Source: Listeria goaensis
Lineage (GTDB): Bacteria > Bacillota > Bacilli > Lactobacillales > Listeriaceae
Direction: 5' to 3'
Assembly (NCBI RefSeq): GCF_900186125.1
Contig: NZ_FYBQ01000008.1
Location: 78,617 to 142,616 of the forward strand
DNA: 64,000 bases
In this document: positions 8,276 through 16,317 of the stretch, piece by piece
Layout of the letters: the number at the start of each line of letters is the position of its first letter
Numbering within the stretch: position 1 is the first letter of the stretch
Program-made: the position numbers and the translations under genes
The notes under the pieces: generated by a model
Told to the model about the DNA's origin: nothing
Databases searched by the model: none
The model's input: the letters and a program-made list of their open reading frames with translations, nothing else

Positions 8276-9376
8276 ATGGCTCAATTATCTTTACAACATG
8301 TGTATAAAATTTATGATAATAAAGTAACAGCTGTATCAGACTTCAATTTGGAAATTGCGGACAAAGAATTTATCGTTTTCGTTGGTCCGTCTGGTTGCGG
8401 TAAATCCACAACACTTCGAATGATTGCTGGTCTTGAAGAAATTTCAAAAGGTGACTTTTATATTGATGGAAAAATGATGAATAACGTGGCACCAAAAGAC
8501 CGCGACATCGCAATGGTTTTCCAAAACTACGCTTTATATCCACATATGACCGTTTACGATAACATGGCGTTTGGTCTTAAGCTTCGTAAAATGCCAAAAG
8601 CCGAAATTCAAACTCGTGTTGAAGATGCGGCCAAAATTTTAGGCCTAACCGAGTATTTAAAACGTAAGCCAAGCGCGCTTTCTGGTGGACAAAGACAACG
8701 TGTTGCCTTAGGTCGTGCGATTGTACGTGATGCAAAAGTCTTCCTAATGGATGAACCGCTATCAAACTTAGATGCTAAACTTCGTGTGCAAATGCGTGCG
8801 GAAATTACAAAACTACATCAAAAACTTGATACAACGATGATTTACGTTACTCATGACCAAACCGAAGCGATGACTATGGCGACTCGTATCGTTATTATGA
8901 AAGATGGTGTTATCCAACAAGTTGGTTCGCCAAAAGAAGTGTATGATCACCCTGTTAACATGTTCGTAGCTGGCTTTATTGGTAGCCCTGCGATGAACTT
9001 CTTTAGCGGTCGGATAGAAAATGGCCATTTCATTGGTGATGACTTCACCATCTCGATTCCAGAAGGCCAATTGAAAGTCTTAAAAGAAAAAGGCTATGAC
9101 AATAAAGAAATCGTTTTCGGCATTCGTCCTGAAGATATTCACGATGAACCTCTAATGATTGAAGCTAATCCTGATTATGCCTTTGAAGCGAAAACAATTG
9201 TGGCTGAACTTACTGGTGCTGAATTCATGCTCCACAATCAAGTAGGCTCACACGAATTCGTAGCACGTGTTGATTCCCGTACAGATCACGTAAACGGCGA
9301 AACACTAACACTTGCTTTCGAAATGTCCAAAGCACACTTCTTCGACAAAGAATCTGAAATTGCATTAATTGACTAA
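8276..9376 (+). CDS. msmX: MsmX/UgpC-type multi-sugar ABC transporter ATPase
   Basis: A 366-residue ABC ATPase of the carbohydrate-uptake-1 type. Walker A is GPSGCGKST (residues 37-45), the Q-loop is in [10 protein letters not shown], the signature is [16 protein letters not shown], Walker B is [16 protein letters not shown] and the switch His is in [10 protein letters not shown]-terminal MalK-like TOBE/OB region follows (about residues 240-366). No permease or binding-protein gene is adjacent. This fits MsmX-type ATPases, which energise several sugar importers from one orphan locus. An AAAGAGG site precedes the ATG. A strong terminator follows, so it is probably monocistronic. Confidence 0.85.
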   Translation: MAQLSLQHVYKIYDNKVTAVSDFNLEIADKEFIVFVGPSGCGKSTTLRMIAGLEEISKGDFYIDGKMMNNVAPKDRDIAMVFQNYALYPHMTVYDNMAFGLKLRKMPKAEIQTRVEDAAKILGLTEYLKRKPSALSGGQRQRVALGRAIVRDAKVFLMDEPLSNLDAKLRVQMRAEITKLHQKLDTTMIYVTHDQTEAMTMATRIVIMKDGVIQQVGSPKEVYDHPVNMFVAGFIGSPAMNFFSGRIENGHFIGDDFTISIPEGQLKVLKEKGYDNKEIVFGIRPEDIHDEPLMIEANPDYAFEAKTIVAELTGAEFMLHNQVGSHEFVARVDSRTDHVNGETLTLAFEMSKAHFFDKESEIALID

Positions 9377-9399
9377 GCTAATCCTCCCACTTCAATAAA

Positions 9400-9435
9400 A
9401 ATAAGCGGTCGTCTAATTATAGACGACCGCTTATT
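9400..9435. terminator. bidirectional terminator
   Basis: A perfect 16-bp stem (AATAAGCGGTCGTCTA and its complement) with a four-base loop sits between convergent msmX and the oxidoreductase gene. Confidence 0.9.
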
Positions 9436-10404
9436 CTATTTCTCAAAAGGAAATTTAATTCCCCATTGTTCCCTCACATTCGTCATAATTTGAATCACAT
9501 CTTCAGTGAGTGCCATCGTTTGGCTTGCCCCGTTCGCAATGCTTTCTTCCATATCGAGGATTTCATAGGAGAGCGCTCTGTTTGAATCGCCGGCAGTCAC
9601 AATTTCCTGATTGCCATTTGAATAGGTGATGCTTGCTTGGCTCGATCGCGGATACTCATCAATTGTGATAAAGCCTTTTTCGTAGGCGACGATGCCTCGT
9701 TTTGGCATTTTGGAACGGAATGTTAAACTTACAACCGCCATTTCCATTTTTTCATTACGCAAAATAATGCCTGATTGCTCGTCTACGCCCGTCTCATATT
9801 TTTTCACTGTCGTCAAAATTTCGGTTGGCGTTTCGTTCATAAAAAAGCGCGCAAACGACAAAGCATAAGTACCAATGTCAAGCAGCGCCCCGCCGCCAAG
9901 GTCTAAATTAAAAAAGCGATTAGTAGGATCATTCGGCTTCGCACTACCAAACGATGCCTGAATCATTTTAAGCTCCCCAAGTTTCCCCGAGTTCGCAATT
10001 TCTCTTAGTTTTTTATAAAGCGGCATGTGAAAAATCGTCATCGCCTCGGCAACAATCAAATTTTTCTCCGCCGCAACCGTTTGAACGGCAGCTAGTTCCG
10101 CCGTATTTATCGTTATCGCCTTTTCGACTAATATATGTTTTCCGGCTTGCACAGCTTGCATCATAAATTCAAAATGATGCGAATTTGGCGTTGCAATGTA
10201 CACAACATCAATATTTTCATCGGCAAAAAGCACATCAAAGTCGTCATAAACCGTTTGAATCCCGTATTCTGCAGCAAACGCTTCGCCTTTTTCCTTTTTG
10301 CGCGCTCCAACTGCATAAATAGTGCGCCCCATCTTTTGCATCGCGTCAGCAAATTGATGCGCGATTTCGCCTGGGCCAATGATTGCCCAGTTTAGCTCTG
10401 TCAT
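9436..10404 (-). CDS. Gfo/Idh/MocA-family oxidoreductase
   Basis: An NAD(P)-dependent dehydrogenase of the glucose-fructose oxidoreductase / inositol dehydrogenase family. The N-terminal Rossmann motif is GPGEIAHQFADAM. The family EKP motif appears as VEKAI, with the catalytic-type lysine kept and Pro replaced by Ala. A C-terminal alpha/beta domain binds the substrate (GGGALLDIGTYAL). I chose ATG 10404, nine bases after AAAGG; two or three in-frame codons upstream could also start. The divergent PadR gene shares the promoter gap and may regulate it. The substrate is unknown, probably a sugar or polyol. Confidence 0.8.
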   Translation of the reverse strand: MTELNWAIIGPGEIAHQFADAMQKMGRTIYAVGARKKEKGEAFAAEYGIQTVYDDFDVLFADENIDVVYIATPNSHHFEFMMQAVQAGKHILVEKAITINTAELAAVQTVAAEKNLIVAEAMTIFHMPLYKKLREIANSGKLGELKMIQASFGSAKPNDPTNRFFNLDLGGGALLDIGTYALSFARFFMNETPTEILTTVKKYETGVDEQSGIILRNEKMEMAVVSLTFRSKMPKRGIVAYEKGFITIDEYPRSSQASITYSNGNQEIVTAGDSNRALSYEILDMEESIANGASQTMALTEDVIQIMTNVREQWGIKFPFEK

Positions 10405-10512
10405 TTCCATCATCCTTTCCCTATTCATATTCTAATTTATTATAGGCATGCTCGCTTTTCTTTGTCAAAAGTCTATACTTTGGTATAATATTTTAAAATG
10501 GGGGGAATGAAA

Positions 10513-11088
10513 ATGTCTTTAAAATTAGTCATTCTAGGCGTTCTTGACTATCAAAATGTGCATCCTTATGACGTAAAGCGCTTTTTAAAGCACTACGATT
10601 GGAATTACTTATTCCAAATTAATGATGCTAAAATTTATTATGCTTTTGACTCACTTTTAAAAAATGACTACATTTCAGTCGCTAAAGTGGTTGAAAATGA
10701 AAAGACGCCGACAAAAACGGTGTATGCGATTACAGAAAAAGGGCGCGCCCAAATTGAAAAAGAGCTTTATAAACTATTTAAAAAAGATATTTTGTCGTAT
10801 AAAACGCTTTACCCGGCGTTACTTTTCTCCGACTATGCCGATAAATACAAGCTTTTGTTCTATTTAAATGAACGAAAAAACGCGGTGTCCCGCGAGCTTG
10901 AATTGAGCCGCGAGCGGGCAGCGGACAAAACGGCCAATCCAGAAAACGCTGCCACTGCGCTAATTATTAAAAACGCGATTCAACATTTAAAAGCGGATGT
11001 GGATTTGCTTGATAATTGGATAGCGCGCATAGAAACCGGGACTTTTAATGGGAATATTCGCGAGGAAATGGCTGAATTTTTTGGGTAA
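10513..11088 (+). CDS. PadR-family transcription regulator
   Basis: About 191 residues with an N-terminal winged helix of PadR type (LKLVILGVLDYQNVHPYDVK, then ISVAKVVENEKTPTKTVYAITEKG) and a helical C-terminal dimerisation domain with heptad-like spacing (RELELSRERAADK). The in-frame ATG at 10498 overlaps the ribosome site itself. GGGGGA at 10500-10506 sets the start at ATG 10513. A TATAAT-like -10 lies just upstream. PadR proteins repress genes for phenolic, drug or other stress responses. The divergent oxidoreductase is the natural target candidate. A terminator follows. Confidence 0.85.
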   Translation: MSLKLVILGVLDYQNVHPYDVKRFLKHYDWNYLFQINDAKIYYAFDSLLKNDYISVAKVVENEKTPTKTVYAITEKGRAQIEKELYKLFKKDILSYKTLYPALLFSDYADKYKLLFYLNERKNAVSRELELSRERAADKTANPENAATALIIKNAIQHLKADVDLLDNWIARIETGTFNGNIREEMAEFFG

Positions 11089-11113
11089 AAACCTACTTTT
11101 AGAGATAGACTAT

Positions 11114-11154
11114 AAAGGTTGCACTTTTCAATTGGAGAAAAGTGCAACCTTTTT
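11114..11154 (+). terminator. terminator after the PadR gene
   Basis: A 14-bp or longer perfect stem (AGGTTGCACTTTTC and its complement) is followed by a T run at 11151. Confidence 0.9.
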
Positions 11155-11200
11155 GTGTGGGTACCTGTAACATTTCTTGGGTAAAGTAGTTGAAGGAAAA

Positions 11201-11303
11201 ATCAGAAAATAGCATCAGTGATTATTTCTTCACAAATACCACTTCAATAAACTCATATTTTCTAGAAAAACTATTACATTTAATAAACATTCAAGAGGAC
11301 TAG
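11201..11303. repeat. cassette boundary repeat, degenerate copy 1
   Basis: This stretch (from ATCAGAAAATAGCATCAGTG to TCAAGAGGACTAGG) aligns by eye with the longer copies at 12530-12660 and 13981-14130. It keeps the order AATCAGAAAA, ATCAGTGATT, TCACnAATACC, TATTTTCTA and AACATTC. It lies at the outer end of the toxin/immunity array, directly downstream of the last broken gene. Confidence 0.6.
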
Positions 11304-11304
11304 G

Positions 11305-11679
11305 CTAACTTAATGACCTGTCGCCAATCAGATAGTCAGATGCTTCTTCAGACAAATTCTTTTTCCCTAAAGGAAGCAATTCTTTCAATTCCTCTTCTGA
11401 AAACAACGCTCTGTTGTCAGGTACTTTAATTAGCAACTTTGGAAACTTTTTTATAAATTCTCTAACTTTCTCTTCCATGTTTCTAGATGGCCATTTTCCT
11501 GTTTCTGCATATATCATTACTTGATAAGCTTCTTCAGATGATTTGAATGCTTTTTCTGCAAGTTCTTTAGTTATTGAATAAGATACTACTTAATCGAACA
11601 GACCTTGTGGCCATTCAATCTTATACTTATCATCATTCTTGATTATTGCAAAACCGTTTCCTGGTATTATCTCTTCCAT
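11305..11679 (-). pseudogene. probable immunity-type gene interrupted by an in-frame stop
   Basis: Reading from ATG 11679 (ribosome site AGGTG eight or so bases upstream) gives 29 codons beginning MEEIIPGNGFAIIKNDDKYK. A TAA follows at 11590-11592, after which the same frame continues for 95 codons to the stop at 11305. The downstream part ends LSEEASDYLIGDRSLS. No frame change is needed to join the halves, so this is one gene of about 124 codons with a nonsense codon. I do not recognise the family. Size, charge and position after toxin remnants suggest an immunity protein. Confidence 0.6.
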
Positions 11680-11745
11680 CAAAACATCACCTTTCTCGTT
11701 TAAATATCTCTGTCATTTTATATCCGTCGGAAGGAAGAAAAAGGG

Positions 11746-11773
11746 ACTCACAAAATAGCTAGCACCTTGACTT
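11746..11773. repeat. 28-bp repeat, copy A
   Basis: The core TCACAAAATAGCTAGCACCT, with four extra bases on each side, is identical to 16155-16182. Flanking GGACTC (11745-11750) can pair with GAGTCC near 11807-11812, so the repeat sits in the loop region of a larger stem. On the minus strand it overlaps a short open frame beginning MKDSYNGIMDKLFDISQGAS, which has no clear ribosome site. The nature of the element is unknown. Confidence 0.6.
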
Positions 11774-11917
11774 ATATCGAACAACTTGTCCATAATCCCA
11801 TTATAGGAGTCCTTCATGACTGACTCTACTTATGAAAAAGCTTTAGATTGTTGCTTTTTCATTTATAACTTTCAGATCAGTTTAAAAGTTTATTAATAAG
11901 CAATTTAAAAATAAATC

Positions 11918-12160
11918 TTAGTGGTAATTTTTCTTCATTAGTCTGGCTTTCATAATCAAATCCTCAAGCGCTTCTTCCTCTTTATCAAAATTCACTATTA
12001 TTCCCTGTAGTCCCGCTCGCTCATTTGTAGAAAAAACATGGTATACCCCATTTTCTTTTTGTAACACCACCTCAAATGGTTGCAAAGCATAATCATTATA
12101 TAGATTTACAGGTAATTTTTCAGCACTAATAATATTTAGCAACTTCTTTTGTTCCTCCAT
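11918..12160 (-). CDS. putative immunity protein of the array
   Basis: An 80-residue acidic protein with a short conserved-looking core (GVYHVFSTNERAGLQGIIV) and no membrane span. AGGAGGGTGTAGTA places a strong ribosome site directly before the ATG. The gene lies 12 bases downstream of the stop of a TNT-like toxin remnant, the usual position for the cognate immunity gene. Assignment as an immunity protein is from that position. I cannot assign a Pfam immunity family with confidence. The gene appears intact although its toxin is wrecked, so it may now act as an orphan immunity gene. Confidence 0.55.
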   Translation of the reverse strand: MEEQKKLLNIISAEKLPVNLYNDYALQPFEVVLQKENGVYHVFSTNERAGLQGIIVNFDKEEEALEDLIMKARLMKKNYH

Positions 12161-12172
12161 TACTACACCCTC

Positions 12173-12528
12173 CTATAATATTTCTTTTACTAATCCTATT
12201 TTTTCTAAGATATCTACAGAGAAAGGGAATTGCCACTGAGTTCCCCCACCGTCCGAACCAAATCCAAGAGCAATTTCTCCAACTCCAGTTTTTACTTTAC
12301 TCCAATTATTTCCATAATATATTTGTACATCATTATAAATTTTTATTTTTCAGGCTACTATTAGTACAATTATATACATAACTCTTTATATCATTAAAAT
12401 CGCCAGTTACTTGATAACGATGATACTTATTCACGTCTTCAATGAACGTCCAGTACGGCAAAAGCGCCGCGCTGGGCACGTTTCGAGACTTCCGTAAGGA
12501 TTTCTAAGGCTAAACCAGTTGAGCCAAA
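12173..12528 (-). pseudogene. remnant of LXG-type toxin with TNT-like (NAD glycohydrolase) C-terminus
   Basis: On the minus strand a fragment of the pre-toxin region (AQRGAFAVLDV, about 12440-12475) matches the intact toxin at 16815-18563 and then runs into a stop. Out of frame with it follow an IEDVNKYHRYQVTGDFNDIK stretch and, after another frame change, a C-terminal piece ending at 12173. That piece contains GEIALGFGSDGGGTQW and ends ILEKIGLVKEIL. The G-x-GGG-TQ(W/Y) pattern near the end and the terminal hydrophobic helix are typical of the TNT (tuberculosis necrotizing toxin) fold, which destroys NAD+. At least two frame breaks and a large deletion make it non-functional. Confidence 0.55.
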
Positions 12529-12529
12529 A

Positions 12530-12660
12530 CCAAAAAAAGGTATCAGTAGTTGGTGCCTCACTAATACCGTTTCAATAACTTTACTATTTTCTAACTAAAA
12601 TTATTGTACACCTAAGTCCTTTGAATTTTTGTACAATACATATTGCTTGCTTTTGTTAGT
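12530..12660. repeat. cassette boundary repeat, copy 2
   Basis: About 130 bp closely matching 13981-14130, including GCCTCACTAATACCGTT, ACTTTACTATTTTCTAACTA, AAGTCCTTTGAAT and TTGCTTGCTTTTGTTAG. The segment GGTATCAG...CTAATACC (12539-12569) is a hairpin that could end minus-strand transcription of the immunity gene at 12697-13104. It marks the join to the next toxin fragment. Confidence 0.75.
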
Positions 12661-12696
12661 TGATGAAGTGTCTTTTTTTGCCTCATTTTTTACAGC

Positions 12697-13104
12697 TCAC
12701 AATTTAGAAAGTACTTTTTTAAATTCTTCATATTTTTCCATAAACTCGTCTCTTTCAAAATCAAAATCCCACAAGGAATCATCTATATTTTGATCTATAT
12801 GAGAAGGTAACTCTTTTAATTCCTTTCTATATATTTCCAATTTCTCAATAGGCTCTTTTGCTAACTGCTCTAAAAATTGGCCCTCCCACATTTCGCCAGC
12901 CAATGGATCTTCCAAAATAAATTCTATAGCTTTTTTTATTGCCAAATCTTCTAATACATGCTGAGAAAACATTGTATAAACATCATTTTCGTCTATTTCA
13001 TCTTCTGTTTTATTTAACAATTCTTTTAACCAAATATCATATTTTTCAGTCGTAATAGGAAAATCATCACTTTCATGATAAATATCCTTTATTTTTTCAG
13101 CCAT
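12697..13104 (-). CDS. putative CdiI-like immunity protein
   Basis: A strongly acidic 135-residue cytosolic protein, rich in Glu and Asp (IYHESDDFPITTEKYDIWLK at the start), with predicted helices throughout. Its first 16 bases overlap the end of the type 28-like toxin module, which is typical coupling of toxin and immunity. High negative charge suits binding to a basic nuclease toxin. Proteins of this kind are labelled contact-dependent inhibition immunity proteins; I infer this from position and composition. A boundary repeat with a terminator hairpin follows. Confidence 0.6.
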   Translation of the reverse strand: MAEKIKDIYHESDDFPITTEKYDIWLKELLNKTEDEIDENDVYTMFSQHVLEDLAIKKAIEFILEDPLAGEMWEGQFLEQLAKEPIEKLEIYRKELKELPSHIDQNIDDSLWDFDFERDEFMEKYEEFKKVLSKL

Positions 13105-13979
13105 TTATCTGTACCTCCAAATTCATTAAATAAGTCATCGATCTTTTTAAGACTATCATTTGCTTTTTGTAATTCATTCTGAAGAAAATTTCTAACATCT
13201 TTAGGTAGATTAGGATTTTTTAGTGAGTTTTCAATACTTCTCCTTGAACCCATAAGAGATTTATGGGTGTTGAGCATTTCATCCAAATGATCCCAATATT
13301 TTCCAAAATCCCCTTTCTTAGGAACTGGATTCCCTTCCAAATCTCTTCTTGTTCCACTAAAATCACCGTCAGTTAAATGATCATTAATATTATTATTTAT
13401 CTTCTTCACACTTTTTTTCTGAGCAGGGGTTAGCATATCCTCAATATTTTTTGGAATATCATCCACAGTCCCATTGGCTTTCTCTATTATACCATCAGCC
13501 CGTTTGCCTCCGCCACCCAGATTCACATCAAACTTCTGCAGCACATCTTTCAGATTCGCGGTCCCTTGGGCGATTTTGGAAGGCGCTTGGTTCGGGATGC
13601 CTCCCATGCCGGCTAAGGCTAGATGTGCTCGTGGCGACTTGTAATGCGTCTTGAGTGACGGTTTTTAGGCTGGCCATGCGTGTCCTCATTTGCGTTTGAC
13701 CAAGTTTGGCGATGTCACCAACTTGAGTGGGGACATTCCCCCCCCCCTTGTAAGAACGTATCACGCTCGCTAAACGGCTTCCTGAACACATCGTTTGCAC
13801 ACTCGTCCGATAAAGAAGCGCTCTCACTATGAGGATAACGTCCAGTACAGCAAAAGGGCTGCGCTGGGCGCGTTCGGTGGCATCAAGTTCGCGGCCAGCC
13901 ATCCAGTCTTTCCCCGTAATCGCTGTGCCCATTTCAAGGCTGCCATAAGCAACACTTGAAGCTAAACTCGTAGGGGTCA
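13089..13979 (-). pseudogene. 5'-truncated, frameshifted LXG toxin with type 28-like C-terminal domain
   Basis: The N-terminal LXG part is absent. The fragment begins at the pre-toxin (PT-TG) region (TGKDWMAGRELDATERAQ) directly after the boundary repeat. It follows the intact homologue to QDALQVAT and then shifts frame because about 77 bp are missing between two GTGGCG copies, relative to the copy at 15396-15478. The new frame resumes at AGMGGIPNQAPSKIAQGT and runs to 13089. It ends in a domain with HLTDGDFSGTRRDLEGNPVP and KYWDHLDEM, which I match to polymorphic toxin type 28 (Ntox28). The open stretch from 13607 could still be translated from ATG 13607. Confidence 0.65.
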
Positions 13980-13980
13980 A

Positions 13981-14130
13981 AATCAGAAAACGGTATCAGT
14001 GATTGACGCCTCACTAATACCGTTACAAAAACTTTACTATTTTCTAACTAAAATTACTTAAGAAACATTCGAAAAGACTAGAAAAGTCCTTTGAATCTTT
14101 GTACAATAAATACAGCTTGCTTTTGTTAGC
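13981..14130. repeat. cassette boundary repeat, copy 3, with terminator hairpin
   Basis: The fullest copy of the boundary repeat, 150 bp, shared with 12530-12660 and, in decayed form, 11201-11303. CGGTATCAGTGA (13991-14002) pairs with TCACTAATACCG (14011-14022). On the minus strand the stem is followed by TTTTCTGATTTT, so it works as a terminator for the upstream unit. The truncated toxin of the next unit begins one base beyond it. Confidence 0.75.
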
Positions 14131-14200
14131 TATTGGCAACTTAATTAGTGAGTTTAGACTTATATTCAAGGCTTTATCACTTGCTTTGGTAAAATATCAT

Positions 14201-14305
14201 TTATTCATCTAAATAACTCGCTACTCCTATAAGATCTATTTGAAGGTCTTTTTCATATTTTATTCCGTAACAGACACGACTTTTTGCTAGCTCTTGATTA
14301 GCGAG
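14201..14305 (-). pseudogene. short gene remnant
   Basis: In the 14131-14397 gap a minus-strand frame of 34 codons (containing VCYGIKYEKDLQIDLIGVAS) ends at 14201 but has an in-frame stop just upstream and no start. It reads like the tail of a protein, perhaps another immunity gene. The rest of the gap shows no gene. Confidence 0.3.
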
Positions 14306-14397
14306 TTACTCCCTACTAGTCAAAGCTTTCCCTTTGATTACCAGCTTAATGATAAAGCGCCTTCTTTATTTAGTTTTTTTGTTTATCATGCAATACT

Positions 14398-14757
14398 TCA
14401 GATGCATAATTCTTCTTTTAGTTTTAAAAGTAATTCTTGAATTTCTGAATCATTTTCGTAATTTTCCTGAATAACTTCACTAGCGTAACTATACAACTCT
14501 TTAAATGTTAAATACATTTTTTCATCTCTCGGAGCTGCTGGATACTCTGCAAAAAGAACTACTCTGTTAGTTCCAATTTCATTTAATTCTTCTTGATCTT
14601 CATATTCATCTAAATCATCTTTGAATAAAATCCTTATAAAATCGTTACCATAACCTTCTTTTTGAGCGAAATGTTCTAAACATGTTTTATTGACTGAACC
14701 AGAAAAAGTCTTTAATAATATCTCTCTTTCTTCACTATCTGTTACTAATGTATACAT
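14398..14757 (-). CDS. CdiI-type ribonuclease-toxin immunity protein (putative)
   Basis: A 119-residue acidic protein (Glu-rich, pI clearly low) beginning MYTLVTDSEEREILLKTF. It starts 18 bases downstream of the CdiA-like toxin module. AAAGAGGGAAC provides the ribosome site. It resembles the immunity partners of CdiA C-terminal tRNase toxins, and the context supports that pairing. The assignment is moderate. The charge pattern fits shielding of a basic RNase active site. It is intact, unlike several neighbours. Confidence 0.6.
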   Translation of the reverse strand: MYTLVTDSEEREILLKTFSGSVNKTCLEHFAQKEGYGNDFIRILFKDDLDEYEDQEELNEIGTNRVVLFAEYPAAPRDEKMYLTFKELYSYASEVIQENYENDSEIQELLLKLKEELCI

Positions 14758-14775
14758 TTTATAGTTCCCTCTTTT

Positions 14776-15609
14776 CTATTTCCGCATACTTGGGAAAAAA
14801 TTGTTAACTTCTCCAGCTTCATTAATAAATCCTGTAAACTCTAAACCATTACTAGCTACTCCAACAATTTCTCTTCCACTTATTTCCCCATTTCGCATTG
14901 CTTCTATCCCTAAATCGTATATGGTACTATCAGAAAAATATTTAGGGTCATACACTGTTTTAGGTTGTCTAATATTTTTATATTTGTTAGGTATAATGTT
15001 TCCCTTATTGTCCATAGCCGGAACCTTATACTCTATTTCATATATTCCTTTTATTGTTGGATGAGCTTTTTTGTTAATTATACAATCATCAATATTAAAT
15101 CCTTGGGCATTTAGCTCACCATAGAAAGAAGCAATATTATGTCCTCCTTTTACTCCTTGCCCCCCTTTTCTAACAAATCCCTCTGAATTAGCCAAATGAT
15201 TTTTTGCATTTGAGTTGATTTTTAAATTGTTAGCCCCACTTGTTTCTTTTATTATACCATCCGCCTGTTTGCCTTTGCCACTCAAGTTCACGTCAAATTT
15301 CTGCAGGACGTCTTTGAGGTTCTCCGTCCCTTGAACGATTTTGGAAGGCGCTTGGTTCGGGATGCCTCCCATGCCAGCTAAGGCTAGATGTGCTCGTGGC
15401 GGCAAGTTTAAAGAGCCTTTCATGGCGGTTGCCGTTTGTCCGACCTTGTCCAATCCTTTGATGCCTTTTTGTGTGGCGACCTGTAATGCGTCTTGAGTGG
15501 CGGTTTTTAGGCTGACCATCCGCGTTCTCATTTGTGTTTGACCAAGTTTGGCAATATCCCCCACTTGTGTGGGGACATTTTTCACGCCTTGTAAGAGGGC
15601 ATCACTCAC
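14776..15609 (-). CDS. 5'-truncated LXG-family fragment with CdiA-type tRNase C-terminus
   Basis: The 277-codon frame begins inside the conserved LXG middle region (DALLQGVKNVPTQVGDIAKL) and follows the intact toxin almost residue for residue to KQADGIIKE. It then switches to a different C-terminal domain. That domain contains NHLANSEGFVRKGGQGVKGG, KAHPTIKGIYEIEYKVPA and KTVYDPKYFSD, a pattern I match to the CdiA C-terminal tRNase (BECR-fold) group. The homology to the LXG gene stops abruptly near 15619, where the XRE pseudogene begins. Without an LXG export domain it cannot be secreted alone. It is best seen as an orphan toxin module that can recombine into the full gene. Confidence 0.65.
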   Translation of the reverse strand: MSDALLQGVKNVPTQVGDIAKLGQTQMRTRMVSLKTATQDALQVATQKGIKGLDKVGQTATAMKGSLNLPPRAHLALAGMGGIPNQAPSKIVQGTENLKDVLQKFDVNLSGKGKQADGIIKETSGANNLKINSNAKNHLANSEGFVRKGGQGVKGGHNIASFYGELNAQGFNIDDCIINKKAHPTIKGIYEIEYKVPAMDNKGNIIPNKYKNIRQPKTVYDPKYFSDSTIYDLGIEAMRNGEISGREIVGVASNGLEFTGFINEAGEVNNFFPSMRK

Positions 15610-15635
15610 GTTTGCTAAATTTATGAAAGGTGATT

Positions 15636-16061
15636 ATGTCTAAGTTTTCAGAACGCTTTAAACAACTCCGAACCGAGAAAAAAATGACATAACAAGTACT
15701 AGCTGATTTAGTCGGAGTAACTAGAGTAACCTATACTAATTGGGAAAATGGGAAAAGAGAACCTGAACTAGATAAAGTTGTAGAGCTTGCGGCAGAACTA
15801 AATAGCACGCTAGATTATTTACTAGGAACTTCAGACACTAACCATTTGGATATCACTGAAAATGGTATTAAAAATTTATCTGAAGAAGAAGCAAAAAAGC
15901 TAACAGATGTCTTGTTGAAGAATTTTCTAGCAATCACAGAAATTGGAAAAAAGAAATTTGATATGACTGATGATGAAATGGAAGTTATGAAGGTACTTGT
16001 CATAAAACAATTTCTAAAAGAAGCAGAAGAAAAAGAGAAAAATGACGCTTCTAATCCGTGA
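15636..16061 (+). pseudogene. XRE-family regulator interrupted by an in-frame stop
   Basis: ATG 15636 follows AAAGGTGA. The frame reads MSKFSERFKQLRTEKKMT, then TAA at 15690-15692. It continues in the same frame as QVLADLVGVTRVTYTNWENG, a textbook helix-turn-helix, and on through an acidic tail to 16061. The stop sits where HTH_3 proteins usually have Gln (MTQ-QVLAD), so a single C-to-T change of CAA explains it. The gene is on the opposite strand to all toxin genes and is wedged at the break of the truncated toxin module, so it marks an insertion or deletion junction. Confidence 0.8.
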
Positions 16062-16069
16062 GACACTAT

Positions 16070-16122
16070 AAAGAAAGTCAATAGACCGCTAGACTCTCCT
16101 AACGTCGCTATTGACTTTCTTT
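16070..16122. terminator. terminator-like hairpin after the XRE pseudogene
   Basis: AAAGAAAGTCAATAG (16070-16084) pairs with CTATTGACTTTCTTT (16108-16122) around a 23-base loop. A T-containing tail follows. Confidence 0.75.
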
Positions 16123-16125
16123 ATT

Positions 16126-16213
16126 GGGCATGTCTGTTTATCAGTGCCCGAGGAACTCACAAAATAGCTAGCACCTTGACTTGCTCCTCGAGCGTTTTTA
16201 GCATAACATGCCC
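16126..16213. repeat. structured element containing 28-bp repeat, copy B
   Basis: GGGCATG (16126-16132) pairs with CATGCCC (16207-16213). Inside, CGAGGA pairs with TCCTCG. The central 28 bases (16155-16182) are identical to 11746-11773. Nested pairing with a shared loop suggests an RNA or a recombination-type element, family unknown. The rest of the 16214-16317 gap holds only a short minus-strand frame without a start (ending KNETREFLKNKFNC), perhaps another gene tail. Confidence 0.5.
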
Positions 16214-16317
16214 ATCATTTGCTTTAGCAGTTGAATTTGTTCTTTAAAAATTCTCTTGTTTCATTCTTAGAATCTAGCAAAATAGCATGTCTACTTAAAT
16301 TTCTTTTTATATTTTCA

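Noticed and set aside
10135..10395. Plus-strand frames within the oxidoreductase gene
   Set aside because: Shadow frames of a well-supported gene on the other strand.
15815..16081. Minus-strand frame opposite the XRE pseudogene
   Set aside because: It is Ser/Phe-rich in the way typical of antisense frames, and it has no ribosome site.
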